From assembly GCA_938028645.1 (NCBI GenBank), contig CALIMD010000086.1:1-5783 (forward strand): DNA of 5,783 bases, read 5' to 3'. The position numbers and the translations under genes are program-made. Each line of letters opens with the position of its first letter. Position 1 is the first letter of the stretch. This DNA is from an uncultured Alphaproteobacteria bacterium. Lineage in GTDB: Bacteria; Pseudomonadota; Alphaproteobacteria; Thalassobaculales; Thalassobaculaceae. Below the pieces are notes generated by a model. That model made no database searches and was not told the DNA's origin. It saw only the letters and a list, made by a program, of their open reading frames with translations. Positions 1-5,089 of the stretch are shown in pieces.

Positions 1-223
1 TCATTGGTGTGCCTACAGCTGTTGCTATAATGCTGAAAGTTACTATCAGCGCTATCTCGTCGGTTGTTGCCGATAGTGCACCTTTGATTTGAGGTAGTGA
101 TACGTTAGCGATAGTAACCGACATGGCATAGAGCATTGTTACCAATGTTAACTTAACAAGGATAGCAGCGTTTGCGAGCGCTTTATTCTTATGATCTGGT
201 ATTGATTTTTCTAAAGATAACAT
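1..223 (-). CDS. DHA2-family MFS transporter (EmrB/QacA type), N-terminal fragment
   Basis: This is the first 74 codons of an inner-membrane drug:H+ antiporter-like major facilitator; the rest lies off the left edge. The ATG is at 223-221. A charged cytoplasmic stretch of about 18 residues with several Lys comes first. A hydrophobic first membrane segment (about residues 19-43) follows, ending in VTIANVSLPQI, the counterpart of the DHA2 signature D-x-T-I-V-N-V-A-L-P after TM1. Next come a polar loop with T-T-D-E and a second hydrophobic run (about 57-74) ending in VGTPM, as in the VGTPLTGWL-like start of TM2 in EmrB proteins. The Asp usual in TM1 motif D1 appears to be replaced, since the residues before TIAN are Met-Ser-Val. 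No strong Shine-Dalgarno precedes the ATG; it was chosen because it gives a normal-length N-terminus. The family call is fairly firm. The substrate is unknown. Confidence 0.82.
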   Translation of the reverse strand, partial: MLSLEKSIPDHKNKALANAAILVKLTLVTMLYAMSVTIANVSLPQIKGALSATTDEIALIVTFSIIATAVGTPM

Positions 224-226
224 CGT

Positions 227-243
227 GCTGGTTTGTATCCAGC
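227..243. repeat. Short inverted repeat just upstream of the transporter start codon
   Basis: GCTGG (227-231) and CCAGC (239-243) form a perfect 5-bp inverted repeat around a 7-base AT-rich spacer. It ends three bases before the transporter's ATG. It sits inside the predicted 5' leader, where it could be a small operator or a hairpin over the ribosome-binding region. Arms of 5 bp are short enough to be chance. Confidence 0.3.
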
Positions 244-263
244 TTTTACCAAAGTTGAAACTA

Positions 264-292
264 CTAATATTAAAAACATTTTAATCAGACAA
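264..292 (-). promoter_or_regulatory. Candidate sigma-70-type promoter for the MFS transporter
   Basis: Read on the minus strand, TTGTCT (292-287) and TATTAG (269-264) are separated by 17 bases. Each matches its sigma-70 consensus hexamer at four of six positions. Transcription would begin near 257, giving a leader of about 35 bases that contains the inverted repeat at 227-243. The region is very AT-rich, so chance matches are likely. No convincing intrinsic terminator lies between the COQ9 stop (391) and here, so readthrough from deformylase-COQ9 is also possible. Confidence 0.3.
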
Positions 293-390
293 ATCTTATT
301 GATGATTTGGGATAATCGAGGGCGTCGAATTTTTTCGAGAAACTAACCATCTGGGACCGTAAATTTATTTTCCCAATATAAATTATTCAT

Positions 391-1020
391 TTAGGTTGTT
401 TTCCAAGCGCCCCATTTTTTTGCAATAGGAGTTAGAGTCAGGTCAATGACTTCTCTCAAATTGGCTTTCACTTTGGGGATCCGCATAACGTCAGAAATTC
501 GACGGTCCAAAAATTCCCAGGTTTTGGCGTGATTCTCAGATTTATCATCCAGCCAGTACAGAGTAGTGGATGAGAGGACTGCGGCGAGCAGTGCGCGTTT
601 TGAATAAAAATTAAAATCAACCGCTTTGTCACCCGCTCTTCGCCATATAAGATCCACTGTTTTGTATAGATGACGGGGTGATGATTTAAGAATAGAACGC
701 CTCAGCGCTTCCTCTTGGCCAGATAATTCTTCTAATCTCCAGCGCACAGCTTTTGTAATCCGCTCCCGAACCTTCATTGATTCGAGATCCGTTTTATCCA
801 GACGAGCAAGCATTCTACGGTCGGCCCAATCTGAAAAGTGCTCGATCAACTCACTTTCAGGGTCAACGAATACTGTATAAATCATTCCCTCTTTGATACC
901 CAAATCGGAAGTGGCTGCTCGGAGCGATTTCAAACTCCAACCATCGAAAATGATATGGGGCAGGGATGCCTCCAAGAGCTTATCTTTTAACTCTTGCCTT
1001 TTTTTGTCCATGTTATCCAT
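391..1020 (-). CDS. COQ9-family ubiquinone biosynthesis protein
   Basis: This is a predicted 209-residue COQ9 protein. In mitochondria, COQ9 is a lipid-binding TetR-fold protein that presents the polyprenyl intermediate to the demethoxyubiquinone hydroxylase COQ7; the bacterial members are assumed to act similarly. The N-terminal part (about 8-70) looks like the TetR-type helical domain. The family-diagnostic block follows: HLYKTVDLIWRRAGD (117-131), DFNFYSKRALLAAV (135-148), then a Y-W-L-D-D-x-S-E-x-H-A-x-T-W-x-F-L-D-R-R-I stretch (155-175). These match alphaproteobacterial COQ9 almost word for word. The end is basic and hydrophobic (PIAKKWGAW), consistent with an amphipathic membrane-contact helix. 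The frame stays open further upstream, to 1098, but the ATG at 1020 was chosen. It has GGTGG five bases before it, gives a normal length, and overlaps the deformylase stop by 8 bases. ATG at 1011 is the alternative. Confidence 0.9.
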   Translation of the reverse strand: MDNMDKKRQELKDKLLEASLPHIIFDGWSLKSLRAATSDLGIKEGMIYTVFVDPESELIEHFSDWADRRMLARLDKTDLESMKVRERITKAVRWRLEELSGQEEALRRSILKSSPRHLYKTVDLIWRRAGDKAVDFNFYSKRALLAAVLSSTTLYWLDDKSENHAKTWEFLDRRISDVMRIPKVKANLREVIDLTLTPIAKKWGAWKTT

Positions 1021-1597
1021 TGGTTCCACCGTTTTTATTATCTCCATCCGGAGAACGACTTTGTTCCTGCATTTTAGTGAATTCTTCAACATAACCAAAA
1101 AGTGTGAAATCTATCATTCTGTCCGGGTATAAAATCCCATCAAGATGATCCATCTCATGCTGCACCACTCGGGCGTGAAAACCAGAAGCAAAAGTCTTTA
1201 TGGGAAACCCTTCGCCGTTAAACCCAGTATAGGTTATTTCCTTATATCTTGGTACCTCTCCGCGTAAACCGGGAATTGAGAGACATCCTTCCCAACCCAA
1301 TTCTTTCTCAGAAGTTGCGGGGTTAAACTTAGGGTTTATTAAAACCTGCATGTCGCAAGGCTTATCGCCATCTAAACTTGTAGCGCGACTTACAGGCACC
1401 TCAAAAACTATCAGACGAAGACTGACCCCAATTTGAGGTGCCGCCAATCCAACACCACCAGCATCGCGCATGGTTGCTATCATATCTGGTATTATTGTAG
1501 TTAGTGAGTCAGCATGCTCAGGCTCTACAGCATCTGCTTTTAATCGGAGGATTGGATTTCCCATCCTAATTATTGGTCTGATCTCCATGCTTTTCAT
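1013..1597 (-). CDS. def: Peptide deformylase
   Basis: This is a 194-residue cytoplasmic metalloenzyme that removes the formyl group from the N-terminal Met of nascent proteins. All three family motifs are intact: GGVGLAAPQIG (47-57, oxyanion Gln55), EGCLS (103-107, metal ligand Cys105) and HEMDH (147-151, ligands His147 and His151, catalytic Glu148). The extended block after EGCLS, IPGLRGEVPRY, is usual for proteobacterial deformylases. The C-terminal tail after about residue 172 is polar and rich in Asp, Asn and Gly, and is probably disordered. The start is taken as the ATG at 1597 because GTGAGG lies six bases upstream. GTG codons at 1612 and 1609 are in frame but overlap that Shine-Dalgarno sequence, and ATG at 1588 lacks one. 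The common partner fmt is absent here; the gene instead leads into COQ9 and is divergent from rpsU. Whether this is the only def copy cannot be told. Confidence 0.95.
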   Translation of the reverse strand: MKSMEIRPIIRMGNPILRLKADAVEPEHADSLTTIIPDMIATMRDAGGVGLAAPQIGVSLRLIVFEVPVSRATSLDGDKPCDMQVLINPKFNPATSEKELGWEGCLSIPGLRGEVPRYKEITYTGFNGEGFPIKTFASGFHARVVQHEMDHLDGILYPDRMIDFTLFGYVEEFTKMQEQSRSPDGDNKNGGTNG

Positions 1598-1741
1598 ATA
1601 AGGCCTCACCACTGATTGGTAAAGTAGTGAAATAAGTAGCTTGGCATTTTAACTAAAAATGTGTTATTGAACGTTTCCGCGATCATAAATAGTTCGAATC
1701 GTTAAAAAATATAGAGAAACAATTAATGGAGGTGGTTTTCA
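1598..1741. promoter_or_regulatory. Divergent promoter region between def and rpsU
   Basis: This AT-rich spacer must carry the start signals of two divergent units. For rpsU (plus strand), TTGGCA at 1641-1646 matches the -35 consensus at five of six bases. It is followed after 18 bases by TATTGA at 1665-1670, preceded by a TGn extended -10 element (1662-1664); this would give a leader of about 65 bases. A second plus-strand -35-like box, TTGAAC at 1667-1672, has only a poor partner. For def (minus strand), TAAAAT (1651-1646) is a good -10, with a poor -35 near 1669-1674. The two candidate promoters overlap. A TTCGAA palindrome is at 1693-1698. These are eye matches only. Confidence 0.35.
1728..1734 (+). 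promoter_or_regulatory. Strong Shine-Dalgarno of rpsU, deciding the GTG start
   Basis: GGAGGTG is fully complementary to the CACCTCC anti-Shine-Dalgarno core of 16S rRNA and ends seven bases before the GTG at 1742. It is the strongest ribosome-binding site in the window and fixes the non-ATG start of rpsU. An ATG overlapping it at 1726 opens only a 12-codon out-of-frame reading frame and is not a credible gene. Confidence 0.85.
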
Positions 1742-1945
1742 GTGCAAGTTTCCGTTCGAGATAATAATGTTGATCAAGCTCTCAGAGCATTGAAAAAGAA
1801 AATGCAACGTGAGGGTATATTCAGAGAAATGAAACTTCGCAGAAATTACGAAAAACCGTCAGAGAGGCGAGTGCGCGAGGAAGCGGAGGCGACGCGCCGA
1901 CATAGAAAACTCATGCGCAAAAGACTGGAGAGGGAAGGATACTAG
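1742..1945 (+). CDS. rpsU: 30S ribosomal protein S21 (bS21)
   Basis: This is a complete 67-residue bS21, the small basic protein that sits near the 3' end of 16S rRNA on the 30S platform and helps in mRNA engagement at initiation. The N-terminus MQVSVRDNNVDQALRALKKK and the following block GIFREMKLRRNYEKPSERR are near-identical to the alphaproteobacterial family. The C-terminal third is the usual Arg/Lys-rich helix, ending EREGY. The length is typical for the class. The start is GTG (read as Met), set by the strong Shine-Dalgarno at 1728-1734; the next in-frame ATG would remove about 21 conserved residues. The gene is a single-gene unit with its own candidate promoter upstream and an intrinsic terminator downstream. 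It is divergent from def-COQ9. rpsU close to COQ9 is an arrangement I recall from other Alphaproteobacteria. Confidence 0.97.
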   Translation: MQVSVRDNNVDQALRALKKKMQREGIFREMKLRRNYEKPSERRVREEAEATRRHRKLMRKRLEREGY

Positions 1946-1984
1946 GATACTTTCCTTACCGTCGTTTAACTAAAAAAGAGAATT

Positions 1985-2015
1985 AGTCGCTTTTAAAGAT
2001 AAAGCGGCTTTTTTT
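1985..2015 (+). terminator. Intrinsic terminator of rpsU
   Basis: A 9-bp stem is formed by AGTCGCTTT (1985-1993) and AAAGCGGCT (2001-2009), with one G-U pair and a 7-base loop. The run of seven T begins at 2009, overlapping the last stem position. It lies 39 bases after the rpsU stop. On the minus strand the G-U pair becomes a mismatch and the T-run (from 1977 downward) is separated from the stem by seven bases. It would therefore be a weaker terminator for the convergent operon that ends at 2050. Confidence 0.88.
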
Positions 2016-2049
2016 ATGCCAAGAAAACAATCAATAATGCAGGATCTAT

Positions 2050-2991
2050 CTATAGTTTCGGAATTATTTCTTCTGCGAAACGTTCCATTTGTTTTTGCTG
2101 TTCTTTTGCGCTATCTCCCCGGTAACGAACCACCACATTGTTGAAGCCTGATCCGAGTATATTTTTTAAATCGTCTATTATTTGAACTTCAGAGCCACTG
2201 CCTATCTCGCGTTCTCCAAACGGGCCCTTTTTAGGTTCTCCTGGGTTTATAAATATCTTGTAGACGAGGTCTAAGTCTTCAAACCGCCGCCCACTATTTA
2301 CACAAAGTTTTTTGAGTGTTTCGATGCGTTCTTTCATCCGAATAGGGTCTAAAGCAACGGCTAGCCAGCCATCCCCATATTTTATTACGCGCCTTAGGGC
2401 AGGGTTAGCAATACCTCCTATTAAAATAGGTGGATTGGGTCTTTGAATTGATCCTGGAACTGAATAAACCGTATCAAACTGGTATGTTTCTCCGTGGTAA
2501 GATACTTCCTGCCCACCACATAAACTTTTGAAAATCTCCAAATACTCGTCGGTAACTTTGCCTCGTAGGGCAAAATCAGCCGTGTTTAAAGTTTCGAATT
2601 CTTCCTTTAACCAGCCTACGCCTGCTCCTAGTGTGACACGTCCACCTGAAAATTGGTCTATTGTAATTAACATGCGCGCAAGCAAAACTGGATTTCGATA
2701 GGGAATTATCAAAACTGCCGTTCCAATTCGGATATCCGTTGTCGATCCAGCTAAAACTGCCATTGTTGCGATAGGTTCTAGTAATGGATCTTCGATCGGT
2801 GCTGGGAACCCGCCAGTGGCGCTGTAAGGATATTTAGAATCAAAATGTTTGGGAAATACTACATGATCGGCAAGCCAAATAGAGCTGAAACCCGCGGTCT
2901 CCGCATATTTAGCTAAATTTATTACTATTTCTGGCTCTGCTAGTGGTCCGTATATCCCTAAGTCCAAACCGAACTGTTTGATGTCTGCCAT
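2050..2991 (-). CDS. LLM-family (luciferase-like) flavin/F420-dependent oxidoreductase
   Basis: This is a predicted 313-residue cytoplasmic TIM-barrel enzyme of the bacterial luciferase-like superfamily, close to the group annotated as F420-dependent LLM-class oxidoreductases. The features seen are SSIWLADHVVFP near 36-47 and LEPIATMAVLAGSTTDIRIGT (71-91). Next come PYRNPVLLARMLITIDQFSGGR (97-118) with LGAGVGWLKEEF (121-132), the cofactor-binding core of the family. PPILIGG (187-193) is followed by the R-x-x-x-Y-G-D-G-W segment (201-209). Length is normal and no piece is missing. It is the last gene of the four-gene operon, starting 11 bases after the FAH-fold gene's stop. An AGGA lies nine bases before the ATG. 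Members may use FMN with a reductase or F420; Proteobacteria without F420 generally use flavin, and the sequence alone does not decide. The substrate is unknown, but a redox or monooxygenase step in the same catabolic route is the reasonable inference. Confidence 0.88.
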   Translation of the reverse strand: MADIKQFGLDLGIYGPLAEPEIVINLAKYAETAGFSSIWLADHVVFPKHFDSKYPYSATGGFPAPIEDPLLEPIATMAVLAGSTTDIRIGTAVLIIPYRNPVLLARMLITIDQFSGGRVTLGAGVGWLKEEFETLNTADFALRGKVTDEYLEIFKSLCGGQEVSYHGETYQFDTVYSVPGSIQRPNPPILIGGIANPALRRVIKYGDGWLAVALDPIRMKERIETLKKLCVNSGRRFEDLDLVYKIFINPGEPKKGPFGEREIGSGSEVQIIDDLKNILGSGFNNVVVRYRGDSAKEQQKQMERFAEEIIPKL

Positions 2992-3002
2992 AGTTTGTAA
3001 TC

Positions 3003-3929
3003 CTACTTTGCATATTTTCCAGTTAGTTGCGGTGTGGGTGTTTCGTAGCCGGCATTCTTTCTATCGAGTCTAGTTTCTCTCCCCCAGGTTCGTCTTAAAT
3101 CATCTTGAACATTGATCGATAGACGACCAAGTCCTTCTACCTCTAGTTCAATTTTGTCTCCATGCTGAAAAGAGCTCAAGCCTCTATGGTTCGTGCCAGT
3201 CGCTATTAGATCTCCTGGTTCAAGTGCATGTATTGAACTGAGCCATGATATGGCTTTAGGAATTTTATGGGCCATATCGTTTGTATTAAAATCCTGTTTG
3301 AGTTCTCCATTTACCCAGAGTCTAACAGAAAGGTTCTGAGGGTCCGGGATCTCGTCTGCAGTAACTATGAAAGGACCGATCGGAGCAAACGTTGCTCGAG
3401 ATTTTACTTGAAAGAAAACATTACGGTCTGGTGGCAGGCCACGCGCGGAGCCATCAATGAAATTTAGATAACCAAAAACATGGTCCATAGCATCAGACTC
3501 GCTGACGTTACTCGCCCTTTTACCAATGATAAGTCCTAACTCTGCCTCCCCTTCAAAAATTGTGGCAGGCACATCGGGTAAAATCATCGTGTCCCCGTTA
3601 CCAATGATTGCTGATGGAGATTTATGAAAACCATTTATCTGCGGTTTTTCTTTTAACGTACCATTTTCCATATAGTTAACGGCCATACAATCTATGGCGC
3701 CGGGTTTTGGTAATGGGGGTTGTATCTTTATTGAATCCAACGGGAAAGCGACACCTTTTTCTGCAGCGGTCTCAAGTTTTGATCTATAGTTTTCGAAATC
3801 TTCTATAAGACCATTCATTAGATTTCCCGGGTTCGTATGCGGAATATCGATGATGATGTGTGAGACATCAACAAGTCCTTTATCAGTAAGTACACCGAGC
3901 TGAAAATCGTCAAAATATGCTAGCTTCAT
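3003..3929 (-). CDS. Fumarylacetoacetate hydrolase-fold protein
   Basis: This is a 308-residue protein with an FAH-type C-terminal catalytic domain (about 75-277) after a short N-terminal domain. Family enzymes are Mg/Mn-dependent and act on 2-oxo acids, as acylpyruvate hydrolases, decarboxylases, hydratases or isomerases. The metal ligands are visible: Glu128 and Glu130 in FEGEAELGLIIGKRASNV (125-142), and Asp159 in NFIDGSARG (156-164). KSRATFAPIGPFIVTADEIPDP (176-197) and EPGDLIATGT (237-246) are the other family blocks. After ATGT, the usual PGGVG is replaced by NHRGLS. In the N-terminal signature NYMENG (85-90), the His common in hydrolytic members (NYxxH) appears to be Asn89. A polar tail runs from about 278 to 308. 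AAGGAC lies six bases before the ATG. The gene begins 32 bases after the dehydrogenase stop and sits 11 bases before the LLM gene, so they are co-transcribed. The exact reaction is not known. Confidence 0.9.
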   Translation of the reverse strand: MKLAYFDDFQLGVLTDKGLVDVSHIIIDIPHTNPGNLMNGLIEDFENYRSKLETAAEKGVAFPLDSIKIQPPLPKPGAIDCMAVNYMENGTLKEKPQINGFHKSPSAIIGNGDTMILPDVPATIFEGEAELGLIIGKRASNVSESDAMDHVFGYLNFIDGSARGLPPDRNVFFQVKSRATFAPIGPFIVTADEIPDPQNLSVRLWVNGELKQDFNTNDMAHKIPKAISWLSSIHALEPGDLIATGTNHRGLSSFQHGDKIELEVEGLGRLSINVQDDLRRTWGRETRLDRKNAGYETPTPQLTGKYAK

Positions 3930-3961
3930 ATTATTGTCCTTTTTGTCTTAATATTGGGGAC

Positions 3962-5089
3962 CTATGGGATAGTATTATTGGTTAAGAGGTATTCAACCCC
4001 AGCATTCTGGGTAATTTCCTTAATTAAGTTGCGTAAATTTCTATTAACAGGAATACCATTTTTCTGACGGTCTTTCCGACTGATTTGTTCTGGTTCACCC
4101 GGAACCAAAACAGGTTTATCTGGATCGCTCGGTTTTACTGATCGGAGGGTCTCTATCACGACCTCGATATCATTTTCATACTCTTCTTTTGTTCTGAAAC
4201 TTTCAGGATTAATTACTTGAAAGTAATGTCCTAAATCATCCGGTGTATCAGTATTACTATTCTTCACCCGTACGGGGGAGAATGACGCCCCAGGCATAGC
4301 TCCACTGAGGATGTGAGAAAATACCGCGAGCCCGTAACCTTTATGTCCGCCTAAAGTCTCTCCAATTCCTCCAACCGGATTGAGCCCCCCAAAACTTTTA
4401 TTGTCGAAAATACGTATAGCCTCATTTGGGTCAAAGATGGTGCGGCCATCGCCATCATTGACCCAGCCGTCGGGCAATTGTAATTCTCTTAGTTTACGCA
4501 CTTTTACCTTATTAACAGCAGCCACCGTCGTGGCGAAGTCTAACACTAACGGATCGTATTTTCCGGCTGGTGCTGCGAAAGCGAACGGATTAGTGCCCAA
4601 TACTGGTTGCGTTCCGCGGGTTGGAACCATTGAAATACCGCGAGTTGATGTTGTTACTATTCCAATGAAACCTTGACGTGCGGCTATTTCAGCATAGTAC
4701 CCGGCTGCACCAAAATGATGCGAATTTTTTACGCAAACTATACCTACATCATGGCTTTCTGCTTTGTTTATGGCCATCTCCATAGCCTGAACCGAAACGG
4801 GATGGCCTAACCCTCTGTCAGCATCGAGTAACGCTGTAGTTGATCGATCGCGAATGATTTTTGTTTGGGCTTTAATATTTAATGCTCCACGTTTAAACGT
4901 TTCTTCATATTGGCGAAGCATATTAATGCCATGAGAATCTACACCACGTAAGTCAGTCTCTATCATCACTGTTGACGCGATATCGGCTTCTTTCAAAGCC
5001 ATGCCCCAGGCAGTTAATATTGACATAACTTGCTTTTTTAAAAGTTGGGCCTCAAAACGCGGTGGGTTTAGAAGATCTTCATTGCTCAT
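3962..5089 (-). CDS. Ldh_2-family malate/L-lactate-type dehydrogenase
   Basis: This is a 375-residue NAD(P)-dependent oxidoreductase of the malate/L-lactate dehydrogenase family, which also holds ureidoglycolate, sulfolactate and imine-reducing (delta1-piperideine-2-carboxylate) enzymes. The conserved blocks are DLRGVDSHGINML (46-58, His53), NSHHFGAAGYYAEIAAR (122-138) with the family's conserved H-F-G, and GTNPFAFAAPAG (165-176). They continue with LDFATTVAA (183-191), WVNDGDG (209-215) and GGHKGYGLAV (247-256, Lys250). These residues shape the unusual NAD-binding fold and active site, and all are intact. Length is a little above the usual 330-360, through the segment before the terminal G-E-P-E and a slightly extended end. 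The ATG overlaps the ThDP enzyme's TGA in an ATGA junction (5089-5086), a sign of translational coupling. A 2-hydroxyacid to 2-oxoacid step fits the neighbours; the specific substrate cannot be assigned. Confidence 0.92.
   Translation of the reverse strand: MSNEDLLNPPRFEAQLLKKQVMSILTAWGMALKEADIASTVMIETDLRGVDSHGINMLRQYEETFKRGALNIKAQTKIIRDRSTTALLDADRGLGHPVSVQAMEMAINKAESHDVGIVCVKNSHHFGAAGYYAEIAARQGFIGIVTTSTRGISMVPTRGTQPVLGTNPFAFAAPAGKYDPLVLDFATTVAAVNKVKVRKLRELQLPDGWVNDGDGRTIFDPNEAIRIFDNKSFGGLNPVGGIGETLGGHKGYGLAVFSHILSGAMPGASFSPVRVKNSNTDTPDDLGHYFQVINPESFRTKEEYENDIEVVIETLRSVKPSDPDKPVLVPGEPEQISRKDRQKNGIPVNRNLRNLIKEITQNAGVEYLLTNNTIP

Noticed and set aside
325..338. Inverted repeat TCGAA-TTTT-TTCGA as a terminator for def-COQ9
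   Set aside because: It is only 5 bp with weak AT content and has no T-run after it on the minus strand, so it is not a convincing terminator.
352..375. Inverted repeat TGGGA ... TCCCA just past the COQ9 stop
   Set aside because: Five base pairs around a 14-base AT-rich loop, with no following T-run; easily chance.
893..1132. Plus-strand open frame of 79 codons over the def-COQ9 junction
   Set aside because: It is antisense to two well-recognised genes, has no family resemblance or ribosome-binding site, and its Leu/Ser-rich translation is typical of a shadow frame.
1726..1764. Twelve-codon reading frame starting at an ATG that overlaps the rpsU Shine-Dalgarno
   Set aside because: It has no ribosome-binding site of its own, is out of frame with rpsU, and arises simply because the ATG abuts the GGAGG.
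1935..1957. Tandem GGATACT repeat and a 5-bp hairpin around the rpsU stop codon
   Set aside because: Two copies of 7 bases and a short stem are within what chance gives. The real terminator lies downstream at 1985-2015.
4380..4676. Plus-strand open frame of 98 codons inside the dehydrogenase gene
   Set aside because: It lies wholly antisense to an intact Ldh_2 gene and its sequence resembles nothing I know; treated as a shadow, as are the plus-strand frames near 3267, 5001 and 5146.
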